This document shows positions 15,983 to 24,955 of a stretch of 56,405 nucleotides of DNA, one piece after another. Under the pieces are notes generated by a model that worked only from the letters and a program-made list of their open reading frames with translations, searched no databases and was not told the origin of the DNA. Both the position numbers and the translations under genes were made by a program. Position 1 is the first letter of the stretch, and each line of letters begins with the position of its first letter. Location of the stretch: the NCBI GenBank assembly GCA_902792985.1, contig CADBBT010000011.1, positions 1-56,405 of the forward strand, given 5' to 3'. This DNA comes from Oscillospiraceae bacterium (GTDB lineage Bacteria > Bacillota > Clostridia > Oscillospirales > Acutalibacteraceae).

Positions 15983-16897
15983 ATGAACAGACTTCAGGCG
16001 AACCTGTGCCTGGTTTGCGTTACGTTGTGCTGGTCAACAGAAGTGATCATTTTTGCCTGCATCCCGGACGACATTCTGCCGTTTGCAACGACGGTCATCA
16101 CATCCGGGCTCGCGGCGCTGATCCTTTTTGCCTGTTTTTTCAAAAGGATTCGACAGGAAACGGCGAAATACGGCAAAAAGCTTTTGCTGCGCTGTCTGCT
16201 GCTCGGCGTTCTGAAGACCGCTTACGACGTCCTTTTTCTGTACGGCCTGGATTACTTTGACGTTTCAACCGGAGCGTTCACCTTTTCCATCACGGTCGTG
16301 GTGATTCCGGTCATTTTGCTGACCCTGAAGAAAAAAGTGAACAAAAAGACCTGGGTGTCCGTCATCCTCGTTCTGAGCGGGATCGTCTGCGCGCTGGGCT
16401 CCTCGCTTTACAACACACAGATCACCGGTCTGCTGATCATGTTCATCGGCTGCACCGTGCGCGCTTTCTTCATTGTAAAGCTGAACGAATATGCGAAAGA
16501 GCACGACCCCGTGACGATCTCCGCGTGGATCAGCGTCATCGTCACTGCGATAGCGTTCGGGATATGGGTCGCCCTTCAGCCTGCGACCTTCGCGACGATC
16601 CCGTGGTCCGGCACTGTGATCGCGAGTCTTTTCATTTACTCTTATTTCATTGTCGCTTTTGCGCAGACGCTGAACATTTTCGCGCAGAAGCGCGCGACGG
16701 CGACAGGCGCTACGATTATCTATTCCCTTGAGATCGTGTTCTCGCTTATATGGAGCTACACGCTTCCGGAAACGCTGATCGACCGCGCGGAGCCTTCGCT
16801 GCCCCATGTGATCGGCGCGCTGTTCATCGTGGCGGGGAGCCTGATCGAGATTCTGGAATTCAAAGGCGGGAGGGGCAAAAATGAGATCAGAGCGTAG
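15983..16897 (+). CDS. EamA/DMT-type drug/metabolite transporter
   Basis: I chose ATG 15983 (AGAGAGGTGG upstream). It gives 304 residues with about ten hydrophobic helices in two EamA-like halves, the first opening with NLCLVCVTLCWSTEVIIFAC and ending at IVCALGSSLYN (about residue 140). The C-terminal half ends with the typical HVIGALFIVAGSLIEILE. The substrate is unknown; the family exports or imports small metabolites. The next gene overlaps its end by 17 nt, so the two proteins are made from one transcript. Confidence 0.82.
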   Translation: MNRLQANLCLVCVTLCWSTEVIIFACIPDDILPFATTVITSGLAALILFACFFKRIRQETAKYGKKLLLRCLLLGVLKTAYDVLFLYGLDYFDVSTGAFTFSITVVVIPVILLTLKKKVNKKTWVSVILVLSGIVCALGSSLYNTQITGLLIMFIGCTVRAFFIVKLNEYAKEHDPVTISAWISVIVTAIAFGIWVALQPATFATIPWSGTVIASLFIYSYFIVAFAQTLNIFAQKRATATGATIIYSLEIVFSLIWSYTLPETLIDRAEPSLPHVIGALFIVAGSLIEILEFKGGRGKNEIRA

Positions 16898-17450
16898 CCG
16901 CAGCAAAGGCCTCCGGACCGCGGGGACGTTTCTCGCGCTGGTATTCGTATATCTGCTAATGGCAATCCCGTTCAAAGTCATGGTCGTGATCCCCGGCTTT
17001 ACCGAGATACGGCCCGTTTTGCTGCTGAAGCCCGTGTACGGTGTTTTCTTCGGCATACCGGGATGTCTTGCGTTCGCGGTCGGAAACTTTATCGGCGATC
17101 TGATCGGCGACAGCCTCAGGTGGTCGTCTATCGCGGGCTTCGCGGCAAATTTCGCCGGGCCGTTCGTTTACTGGCTGTACTGGAGCAGATTCTCCCGGAC
17201 AGCGTTTTCTCTGCGAACGGGGAAAGACCTGCTCAGGCAACTCGCCGTGACCGTTGTGTCGGCGGCGCTGGAATCTCTGCTGATCACGCCTGTTGTCATG
17301 CTGGCTTACTCCGACGTTGACGGGATGCTGTTCGCCGCGACCGTATTCCTGAACGGCACCGTATTTCCACTGCTTCTCGGCATCCCGCTGATGATCCTGA
17401 TGCAGGAGGAATTCGGATTCCGTCCGATGCACTCACCCTTACGCCGCTGA
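16881..17450 (+). CDS. Membrane protein resembling an ECF transporter S component
   Basis: The 189-residue protein has five or six hydrophobic segments. Segment FTEIRPVLLLKPVYGVFFGI and the following GNFIGDLIGDSL resemble S components of energy-coupling-factor transporters (QueT-like), which bind a vitamin or precursor in the membrane. No ECF ATPase or T component is encoded nearby, but these are commonly shared and encoded elsewhere. GGGAGGGG precedes the ATG inside the end of the EamA gene. The assignment is by general pattern only; an unrelated membrane protein is possible. Confidence 0.5.
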   Translation: MRSERSRSKGLRTAGTFLALVFVYLLMAIPFKVMVVIPGFTEIRPVLLLKPVYGVFFGIPGCLAFAVGNFIGDLIGDSLRWSSIAGFAANFAGPFVYWLYWSRFSRTAFSLRTGKDLLRQLAVTVVSAALESLLITPVVMLAYSDVDGMLFAATVFLNGTVFPLLLGIPLMILMQEEFGFRPMHSPLRR

Positions 17451-18100
17451 ACGGAGCGGGGGAGACCTAAAAACGGAAAACAGTCCCCCGGACTTCGGCG
17501 CCGCTGTTCGCTACTTCATGCAGGTGGTGCGCTGATGAAAGACCTCGGTGTTTCTTTGGGTGTCACCCATGACAATCACGATGCCGAGGCATAGTCCTGC
17601 TTTGACAGAAATGCCGGTGCTTTGCAAAAACTTTTGAAGTCGTTGAAATGGAGGTTTGCAGGCTGTGCGGTGTCGGCATCTGTTCTCAAAGCTCCGTAAT
17701 TCAAAGTACGTATTGGACACATCTCTTCTGACAAATCAAAAAGCTGCCGAAACGCTTCACAAAAAAAGGTCAGGTACGATTTCGTCGATCGTATCTGACC
17801 TTTAAAGCATTTCGCAGACGATTGTTTCAATCTGTGTGTTTTTTGGCATCTTCATCCAACCCGTGACTTTTTTCAACGCTTGTTTCTTTTTGGAATTCGA
17901 TTCTGTTCATGTGAGGGATTCCTCATTTGACCCCGGAGTTTCGGCAACGCCTTTTGCATTCAGCCGCTTCACCGGCCGATCCTTCCTCCCGCGGCAAAAG
18001 CCTTGGAACAGCGTCGTGCTTCTGAAGCGACAAACAAGCGTCGGACTGAGGGTATAGAACTCAGGCAGGCTGCGGCCCTTTTGCCAGTTCGCACACTCCA
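17451..18100. other. Intergenic stretch without a supported gene
   Basis: About 650 nt. The only clear signal is a minus-strand terminator at 17767-17801. Short open frames on both strands lack ribosome sites and known motifs. It may contain decayed sequence. Confidence 0.5.
17767..17801 (-). terminator. Minus-strand intrinsic terminator
   Basis: A 14-bp stem (AGGTCAGGTACGAT and partner, one wobble) with a 7-nt loop is followed on the minus strand by T7. It lies 300 nt beyond the MBL-fold gene, so either that transcript has a long 3' UTR or an unrecognised short RNA or gene lies between. Confidence 0.75.
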
Positions 18101-18829
18101 TTACAGTTCAATTTCCAGGCCATCATAAGCAGCACCGTATTCATATGGATGCGGCCTGTTCAACTGTGCCGAAAGAGCATCACGCCAACGACCCTCGTTG
18201 ATATGCGTATGCAAAACACGCTTTGCCTTTGTCCGATCAAAGGCAGCAACACAGGCGTTCGGCGAAAAGTGCGCCAGTTCGCAGACAATCAGATCGAGCT
18301 CCGTTTCAAAAGCGACAGCCGGAAAGTCCACGTCCGGACGGCACAAATCGCCTGTGAACAGCAGTTTTTTTCCTTCTGCTTCCATCAGGAACGCATAGGA
18401 GTTAACACAATGCTGCGTCGGGATCGCAGTGATGCGCAGTTGCTTGTCTTCATAGGCGACGCCTGCTGAAAAAGCGGAAAGGAACAGATCCTTACGGAAT
18501 GGCTTTCCGTTGCTGCTGATCTGCGCCCATTCCTTCAGCAGCGGGATCAGCCGCTCGTCCGGCACAAGGATCTTCGTCTGCACCTGTTTATAATACCAGT
18601 TGAGCAGATTCACAAAAGAGACTAGGCCGTCGGTATGATCGCCGTGCGGATGCGTACAGATCACAAGGCGCACGTTTTCGATTGCGATCTCCCGCCGACA
18701 CAGGTCTTCGATCGTCTGTGTGCCCATGTCGATGATATAATAGCTGCCGTCAATCTCCAAAATGTAGGACGAGCAGCGGCGGTCCTTTTCAGGCACACCA
18801 TGCGACGTGCCGACAAAAATCAGCCTCAT
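18101..18829 (-). CDS. MBL-fold metallohydrolase (RNase Z/PhnP-like)
   Basis: I chose ATG 18829 (AAGGAGATAACAAC upstream), giving 242 residues. The protein begins MRLIFVGTSHGVPEKDRRCSS, the typical opening of RNase Z/PhnP-like lactamase-fold enzymes. It carries the zinc motif THPHGDHTDG (about residues 69-78), a later His in TQHCVNSY, Asp in FTGDLCRPD and His in LHTHINEG. The dinuclear zinc site therefore looks complete. The long RNase Z exosite arm is absent, so a small-molecule phosphodiesterase role is more likely than tRNA 3' processing. Substrate is unknown. The gene is monocistronic or follows the beta-glucosidase on the same strand. Confidence 0.85.
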   Translation of the reverse strand: MRLIFVGTSHGVPEKDRRCSSYILEIDGSYYIIDMGTQTIEDLCRREIAIENVRLVICTHPHGDHTDGLVSFVNLLNWYYKQVQTKILVPDERLIPLLKEWAQISSNGKPFRKDLFLSAFSAGVAYEDKQLRITAIPTQHCVNSYAFLMEAEGKKLLFTGDLCRPDVDFPAVAFETELDLIVCELAHFSPNACVAAFDRTKAKRVLHTHINEGRWRDALSAQLNRPHPYEYGAAYDGLEIEL

Positions 18830-19059
18830 GTTGTTATCTCCTTTGTCAGATAGTTTCACAATCTTTTGTGTTTTTTCAACCTCAATCCTGGAAATAGATC
18901 CCGATCTGTATGCGCAGCCACTGGCCGCGCTTTTCTTTTGCATTGATGCGCCCGAACAGCTTGCCGACGTCCGTCAGTCGATGCTTCCAATGTGCGCCGC
19001 GCCGGCGACATGGGAACCGAACATAATCTTATGCTCAAAGTTCGGTTAGCGGGTTCTCC

Positions 19060-21141
19060 TTACGCTTTTTTCACGCTCAAAACAATGCGTTTTACATCTT
19101 CCGCGTTCTTGCCCACATAAACTGTGACATCTTCGGGAATCACCATGGAATCCGCAGCTTTATCATACAGGCGCAGGTCTTCTTTTAGGATCGTGACCGT
19201 GCAGACCTTTTCTTCGCCGGGGTCCAGCACGATTCTTCTGAAGCCCTTCAAAAGCTTGCGGGGCTTGCCGGAAAGATTGGAGCCGACAAAGACAAGCATT
19301 GTTTCTTCACCGGCACGGCTGCCGGTGTTTTTGATCTTGCAGCTGACGGTGATTTCATCGCCTTCGTCATTTGCGCTTGCGTCACAGTAGTCGAAGGAGG
19401 TGTAGGACAGGCCGAAGCCGAAGGGGTATTCCGCTTTTTTGTCCTCTTTGTCGAACAGAGCATAGCCGTGATAATAGCCGTAGCTCACATGCTGGTTCTT
19501 CTCGTCGGAATTCGGGAACGGAGGATAGTCCGCTTCTGTCTGCGCCACAGTGAACGGAAGTTTGCCGGAGGGGTTCACCTTGCCGCGGACGATGTCCGCC
19601 AGCGCGTTCGCACCCTCCATGCCCGGATAACCGGCATAGAGAATGGCGTCTGCATCGTTTGCCCAGTCAGTCGTAATGATCGCCGAGCCGGAATAAAAGA
19701 TCACGACCAGCGGCTTGCCCAGCTTTTTCAGTGTGTGGATCAGCGCCGCGTCCTCCTTGTGCAGCCGCAGTGATCTGCGGTCACCGCCGGTCACGAGCTT
19801 CGGATTGGAATTGGTCACAAACTCGCCCTCATCGCGGTAATCGTTGCCCACGACCGCCACGATCACGTCGGCGTCTCTGCAGTCTGCAAGGTGGTCTTCC
19901 GTGATGAGAACGGTGTTTTTGAAAACCTTTGAGAATCCTTCATAGGGCGTTGTGACATAGGGCGGATGCACGGAAGATGAGCCGTGATCGCCGATCACTT
20001 TTTCGTTTGCGAACCGGCCGATCAGCGCGATTTTGCCCGATGTATCCGCAAGCGGCAGCACGCCGTTGTTTTTGAGTAGCACCGCGCCCTTTTCCATAGC
20101 TTTTCTTGCAAGGTCGGTATGCGCTTTGCAGCAGACGACCTCCTTGGAAAAGTTCTGTGCACGGTAGACATTCTGGAACCGCAGCATGGTGGCGATGATG
20201 GCTTCACAGCGTGCGTCGAGCAGCGCTTCGTCCAGCTTGCCGCGCTTGACGGCGACGATCAGGCTGAGGCCGCGTTTGAGCGTCATCGGCATTTCCACAT
20301 CCAGCCCGGCACGTACGCTCTCCGGCCCATCGTGGACGCCCCAGACGAAATCGGAGATGGAGAATCCCTCAAAGCCGAGCGTTTTCAGGTGGTCAAAGAC
20401 CGCCTTGCTCTCGCCGCAGTAGGTGCCGTTGACCTTGTTGTACGCCGACATCACAGAACCTGCGCCGGATTTGAAACATTCCTCAAAATGATAAAGATAA
20501 ACGTCGCGCAGGGTCTCCTCGTCTGCATCGGCGGAAACGGAGAACCGCAGGTTTTCGATGGAGTTCATGTAAAAATGCTTCGGGCAGGAGATCACGCCGT
20601 ATTTTTGCAATCCCTTTGTCAGCGCCGCGCCGTATTTCCCGGTTAGAAACTGGTCTTCACCGTAGGCTTCCTGCGCCCGGCCCCAGGCGGGATGACGCAG
20701 CAGGTTGACACAGACACCGGCGAAGTAGTTCGCGCCCAAAGCGATACACTCCTTTGCAATGGCTTCGCCGATCTCTTCTTCCAGTGACGTGTCGAACGCC
20801 GCCGCCCGCAGGTTCGATGTGGGAAAGCAGGTGGCGCTTTTCATCACGACGCCCCGCGGCCCGTCGGAAAACAGCAGCGGCGGAATGCCCAACCGTTTGC
20901 AACCGCCGCCCGCAATCGGGTCATAGTTATACACGCGCCCGTGCAGCAGGCCGTTCAGCATGGCCCAGTGGCCGCTGAGCATGTGGACCTTTTCAAGCAG
21001 GGTCATTTTTTCGATCAAGTCTTTTGCAAGTGCGTGCGCCAGTGCCGGATGGTTTGCGTCCGGGGAATGCAGAAGCTCCACCCCTGCGTCTTTCATGATC
21101 TTCAGTGCTTCGTCAAAATGACGGACATGGTATTCACTCAT
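19060..21141 (-). CDS. Beta-glucosidase, glycoside hydrolase family 3
   Basis: Start ATG 21141 has AAAGGA 8 nt upstream; the 693-residue product fits a GH3 enzyme with the usual three parts. The N-terminal TIM barrel contains DGPRGV and the nucleophile Asp in GFSISDFVW (about residue 263). The alpha/beta sandwich follows (KIALIGRFANEKVIGDHGSS, VVGNDYRDEGE) and then a C-terminal fibronectin III-like domain (FGFGLSYTSFDY...AGEETMLVFVG). There is no signal peptide, so it cleaves imported beta-glucosides or beta-xylosides in the cytoplasm. In some GH3 enzymes the nucleophile motif is SDW; here it is SDF, which is tolerated in the family. Confidence 0.93.
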   Translation of the reverse strand: MSEYHVRHFDEALKIMKDAGVELLHSPDANHPALAHALAKDLIEKMTLLEKVHMLSGHWAMLNGLLHGRVYNYDPIAGGGCKRLGIPPLLFSDGPRGVVMKSATCFPTSNLRAAAFDTSLEEEIGEAIAKECIALGANYFAGVCVNLLRHPAWGRAQEAYGEDQFLTGKYGAALTKGLQKYGVISCPKHFYMNSIENLRFSVSADADEETLRDVYLYHFEECFKSGAGSVMSAYNKVNGTYCGESKAVFDHLKTLGFEGFSISDFVWGVHDGPESVRAGLDVEMPMTLKRGLSLIVAVKRGKLDEALLDARCEAIIATMLRFQNVYRAQNFSKEVVCCKAHTDLARKAMEKGAVLLKNNGVLPLADTSGKIALIGRFANEKVIGDHGSSSVHPPYVTTPYEGFSKVFKNTVLITEDHLADCRDADVIVAVVGNDYRDEGEFVTNSNPKLVTGGDRRSLRLHKEDAALIHTLKKLGKPLVVIFYSGSAIITTDWANDADAILYAGYPGMEGANALADIVRGKVNPSGKLPFTVAQTEADYPPFPNSDEKNQHVSYGYYHGYALFDKEDKKAEYPFGFGLSYTSFDYCDASANDEGDEITVSCKIKNTGSRAGEETMLVFVGSNLSGKPRKLLKGFRRIVLDPGEEKVCTVTILKEDLRLYDKAADSMVIPEDVTVYVGKNAEDVKRIVLSVKKA

Positions 21142-21843
21142 AAGTTTATTCCTTTCTTTACTAACGCTCTGTTTTGAAAACGATCTGACGGGAACCGTTT
21201 TGGAGAGGACGGCTGTTCCCTTTGCATTCGTTGCGGCTATCTCTTTTTTGTTCGTAACATCAGTATGGGCAGCGCACCGTCCGTGAAATTTGCCTCGTGG
21301 AAATGACCTGAGACTTGAAAAGCAAACTCCATCTTTCGGGAAGGCACGCCCGGTCCCGGCCGAACAGATAATGAATCCCGAGGATATGGGCAAAAACGAG
21401 TTTGTGTCTTCCGTCGAGCTCTTCGGCCTGAAGATAATTTATCCACTGCTGTTTCTGTGCGCGCTGTCGACTGTTTTTATCACGCCGGGTTCCTTGTCTC
21501 AAACCGTCTTTTCCTCGCCGTTGATACTGTGCTTTACATAGCCGGTGCGTTTTTGTTGTTCCCCACATGATGCAGTAGTTGCCTTTGCCATATTCGAAAA
21601 CTGCCGGGCAACGCGGGTTTTGTTTTCTTTGAAGAAAACGGTGATACGGAGCAGAGCAGTCACTGCAGCCAGGGCAAGGCTGGCCGCGGTTTGAAAGAAG
21701 CCTGAGTTTATAGTCGTTTCTTCCTTTTACCGTGTGATCCATAATATTTGCTGAGCTGTCAGCCGTTCTTTCAGGTGCTTTTTCTGCGCTTAAGTCTGCC
21801 CATATTGCGTAAAAGCCGGCAAAACGGGGAGGGGATTGAAGTT
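21142..21843. other. Intergenic stretch with possible decayed coding sequence
   Basis: About 700 nt between two minus-strand genes. Several overlapping open frames exist, but none has a ribosome site plus recognisable motif. One minus-strand stretch (about 21720-21490) reads as a plausible hydrophobic segment followed by a basic tail and lacks a start codon at its 5' end. I treat the region as non-coding or pseudogene material. Confidence 0.4.
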
Positions 21844-22638
21844 TTACCTCAAATGAAGGCTTTCAAAAGCTGTTAGGAGCTCAAGCTGTCTTTCGTCCAA
21901 AAACGTCAGAGCCAGTTGTCGGATCTCTGCCGGAATGCCGTAATATGCTTCCGCGATTCCTCCGGTAATGGCAGCGATTGTGTCGCTGTCTCCGCCAATG
22001 GAGATTGCGTTACGGATCGCATCCTCAAATCCTGTTGATTCAAAAAATGCTTCGAGCGCCTGGGGTACGGAACCCTGGCAGGAAACGTCAAACGTATAGT
22101 TCGCGCGGATTTCCGCGAGCTTAAACTCAATTTTATAATAATGCGCTACAATGTGATCTTTGATTTCCGCCATGCTTTTACCCTTGCGGGCAAGATAAAT
22201 CGCAACTGCCGTTGCTTCTGCGCCCTTGATTCCTTCGGGATGATTGTGGGTGACCTCTGTTACGGCTCTTGAAAGCATAATAGCTTCGTCAAGGGAACCT
22301 GCCGCAAAACCGCAGGCGCTGACGCGCATCGCCGATCCATTGCCCCAGCTGTTATAAGGATGGGGGTCATCGGCATAAATCCACTTATGAAATCTTCCGC
22401 CGTAGCCCGCGTTCGGATATCTGCGGCCAAGTTCCTGCATGCGCGAGACCGCATGGCGCTCCAGTTCGTTATACTCGCCGTTGCAATCCAGAATCGCCTG
22501 CGCAACAGCAAGAGACATGATACTGTCGTCTGTCGGTCTGCAGCCTTTACTGTGAGACAGCAATTCAAAATCTTTGCACTTGATATTGTTCCATTCGAAT
22601 CTTGAACCGGCAATATCGCCGATAATTGCACCTAACAT
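21844..22638 (-). CDS. ADP-ribosylglycohydrolase family protein
   Basis: The 264-residue protein matches the ARH/DraG fold. The N-terminal MLGAIIGDIAGSRFE is followed by TDDSIMSLAV (about residues 36-45), which binds one magnesium, and by the C-terminal GGDSDTIAAITGGIAEAYYG (about 215-234), which supplies the second metal ligands. Such enzymes remove ADP-ribose from arginine or other acceptors, or act on free ADP-ribosyl compounds. The target here is not deducible. AAGGAAGGG precedes the ATG. It lies downstream of the metallophosphoesterase gene on the same strand with a 169-nt gap in which I see no gene. Confidence 0.92.
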   Translation of the reverse strand: MLGAIIGDIAGSRFEWNNIKCKDFELLSHSKGCRPTDDSIMSLAVAQAILDCNGEYNELERHAVSRMQELGRRYPNAGYGGRFHKWIYADDPHPYNSWGNGSAMRVSACGFAAGSLDEAIMLSRAVTEVTHNHPEGIKGAEATAVAIYLARKGKSMAEIKDHIVAHYYKIEFKLAEIRANYTFDVSCQGSVPQALEAFFESTGFEDAIRNAISIGGDSDTIAAITGGIAEAYYGIPAEIRQLALTFLDERQLELLTAFESLHLR

Positions 22639-22807
22639 GGGTTTCCCTTCCTTTTCCGACGATTTTCAACAACGATTGGGCGGGCGGCGTGTCTGTCGTG
22701 TTTTGTTCCAGAAGATTATTATCAAAAGAAAACGCTGATGCTAAAAGAATATCAACTACGCTTTTGTCGGGTTCCGCTTCTTTCGCTTTTACGGTCACCG
22801 GTTCTCA

Positions 22808-24460
22808 TCAACGAAACCGCCTTGTGAAAAACTCCGTCAGCAGCCGAATCAGCCGCAGCAGCGGATGCACCGTAACTGTGTTGGCCTGCGGCTCCCACCG
22901 AAGCGTGACGTTCAGATCCGCCGGTGCGCTGTAATCGTCAACGATGCCGCCTGCCAGCGTTTCCAGCAGCGCCAGCGCCCACTGTTCGGACCATTTGCGC
23001 AGGGACTGCTTCGAAAGCGCTCTTCCGGTCACGGCTGTGACAAGCGCGTCCAGCGTCTTTGGCGTCGGCATATGCTGCGCCGCCGCAAGGAGCGCTCCCT
23101 GCAGGCAGACCAGCAAAAGCTCCGTGTCCGCCCGGCTGCTGATCGTCGCCTCATCACCGTGGAACAGTCCGTACATCAGCGTTGCAGCAACTTCATAGGG
23201 CTTTTGATACGCGCTTTGCGGCACCGAAATACCGTATGGCCGCAGTACACTTTCAATGCTTTTCCCTTTGCCGGTGTCATATATATCAAGTCCCACCGCA
23301 TCGCCGAGAACGCCGGTCAGCTCTTTCGCCGCCGTGTAAGCCCCGGTGCCCTCTTTGAGCTTGAACCAGCGCACCAGTCGGTCGGCAGACCCCACGTTGC
23401 GGTTGAGCCACTTGCCAACGCCGCTCACAAAATAGGTGTGTGCATAGGACGGAAAGTCTGCCTTTATCAGTGCTTTTTGCCGGTTCGTCAACATCGGCGG
23501 CAAGAGCGCGGTGTCGATCTGTGTGATAAACCGGCTTTCCACATGCAGCTCGTCGGGCAAAAACGTCAGAAGCCGCCAGGTGTTCGGCGAAGCGATCAGC
23601 GCGCCGGTCTGGATGTCAAACAGCGTGTTCTTGCGGTCGGACGCCGTGGAGGAAATATCGTTGGCGTGGATGTGACCGGTCAGCACCGTCCGGATCCCGT
23701 GATCCGCAAACCACGACGCAAAGAACTGCCAGTTATCGATCATCGGCTGCAGCTCATAATGTGGCAGGATGCTGTGGTGCATCATGGCGATCAGGGTTTT
23801 CCCGTCCTTTGAAGCCTGCCTGGTCTGCGCTTTGATCCAGCGGAAGACCGATGTGCCGATACGGCCTTCATCTTCGCCGTAGATACAGGTATCGATCGCA
23901 AGCAGACGATAGGTGTCGTTCAGATCGACCGCATAAGACGCCGAATCGCCGTGGCAGGAGATCGCCTCGTTATAGCCAAAGTCTGCGTAAATTTCGCGGA
24001 AGGTCTGCATGGAAATCCCTTTGTCACTGTCCTCGGCGTCGCAGTCATGGTTGCCGTTGATGACAAAAACGGGCTTTCCGGCTGCGGCTTCCGCTTTTTT
24101 GAGATATTGTGCAAAGGCACGGTGGGACTGCGGTTTGCCGCAGGTCAGATCGCCCGCGATCAGCAGACACGAAGCGTCGGAAGAAGCAAATTCCGTGAGC
24201 ATCTGCGCGAGGATCGCCTCGGATTCATAAGGCATCTGTCCCTGCGTGGAGGCGTAGCCGTACACCGCCGGCTCGAGCAGGTGCTCGGTATAGTCATCGG
24301 AGAACGCACCGAGATCCGCCGCGCACTGAAAATGGGTATCCGCCGCAACCATGAGCTGCAGCGGATCCGACGCGGCGAAACTGAGGCCGCACGGAAGAAT
24401 GCCGCACAGCAGGCAGCAGGTCAAAAACAAAGCCAGAGTTGTTTTGAAGAGTTTGTGCAC
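22808..24460 (-). CDS. Secreted calcineurin-like metallophosphoesterase
   Basis: The 550-residue protein starts at GTG 24460. It has a signal peptide (HKLFKTTLALFLTCCLLCGI...LSFA, cleavage near residue 30), so it is exported. The phosphoesterase domain spans about 33-300 with the metal motifs DTH, GDLT, NGNHDCDAE, MMHHS and GHIHAND. The C-terminal 250 residues are helical and unassigned and end in an Arg-rich stretch. The long C-terminal part is a common addition in clostridial secreted phosphoesterases. It starts 2 nt after the small helical gene upstream, which suggests translational coupling. Confidence 0.88.
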   Translation of the reverse strand: MHKLFKTTLALFLTCCLLCGILPCGLSFAASDPLQLMVAADTHFQCAADLGAFSDDYTEHLLEPAVYGYASTQGQMPYESEAILAQMLTEFASSDASCLLIAGDLTCGKPQSHRAFAQYLKKAEAAAGKPVFVINGNHDCDAEDSDKGISMQTFREIYADFGYNEAISCHGDSASYAVDLNDTYRLLAIDTCIYGEDEGRIGTSVFRWIKAQTRQASKDGKTLIAMMHHSILPHYELQPMIDNWQFFASWFADHGIRTVLTGHIHANDISSTASDRKNTLFDIQTGALIASPNTWRLLTFLPDELHVESRFITQIDTALLPPMLTNRQKALIKADFPSYAHTYFVSGVGKWLNRNVGSADRLVRWFKLKEGTGAYTAAKELTGVLGDAVGLDIYDTGKGKSIESVLRPYGISVPQSAYQKPYEVAATLMYGLFHGDEATISSRADTELLLVCLQGALLAAAQHMPTPKTLDALVTAVTGRALSKQSLRKWSEQWALALLETLAGGIVDDYSAPADLNVTLRWEPQANTVTVHPLLRLIRLLTEFFTRRFR

Positions 24461-24462
24461 CG

Positions 24463-24654
24463 TTAGAACACATCCTTTCGGGATGCAAGCTCCTGCATCC
24501 CCATTTTTTCAGTCAAATCGTGAAAGCTCTTGTCATACTGTGCCTGCGAGATTGCGTGACGTTCCAAAAATGTCTGCAGCAGGCGCACCTGACGCAGGTA
24601 CAGCTCTTTTTTCTTTTCTTCGGGAGACAATTGCTCCCATGCTTGCAGGGTCAT
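24463..24654 (-). CDS. Small helical protein (63 aa), unknown function
   Basis: I chose ATG 24654, with GAGGGAGG 5 nt upstream; an upstream in-frame ATG at 24720 is less well supported. The protein is charged and helical: TLQAWEQLSPEEKKKELYLR, then QVRLLQTFLERHAISQAQYD and KSFHDLTEKMGM. I recall similar short proteins in clostridial genomes without known function. It overlaps neither neighbour but ends 2 nt before the metallophosphoesterase start, so the two are likely expressed together. It is a candidate partner or regulator of that enzyme only by position. Confidence 0.7.
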   Translation of the reverse strand: MTLQAWEQLSPEEKKKELYLRQVRLLQTFLERHAISQAQYDKSFHDLTEKMGMQELASRKDVF

Positions 24655-24908
24655 GGTGACCTCCCTCATGTCGCACGGTTTTGTTTTCTTCATCATACCA
24701 CGCCGCATCTTTGTTTGCAACTGTTTTCTTGATCGAACAAAGCAAAACCCTTTCTTGCAGCTGTTGCGGGAATCGCCCTGCTTACAAAGAAAGATTTTGA
24801 CCGGTACAAAGATGCTGCATAAAAAACGAAGAGTTCCGGAAATTTTTCGTTTACGACTGAACCGGAGCGTGCAGGACCGGACGAGATAAAAAGGAAAATC
24901 CCAATAAT

Positions 24909-24946
24909 AAAACGCCGCCGATGGGAAAGCTCATCGGCGGTTTTTA
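24909..24946. terminator. Bidirectional terminator downstream of the Gfo/Idh/MocA gene
   Basis: A 9-bp stem (CCGCCGATG/CATCGGCGG, 24915-24940) is flanked by A-rich sequence on the left and T5 on the right. It would end the minus-strand operon 24956-26744. Confidence 0.85.
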
Positions 24947-24955
24947 TCGTGCAGG

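Noticed and set aside
21237-21742. Overlapping minus-strand frames upstream of the beta-glucosidase
   Set aside because: No frame combines a ribosome site with recognisable motifs; left as a gene-free stretch.
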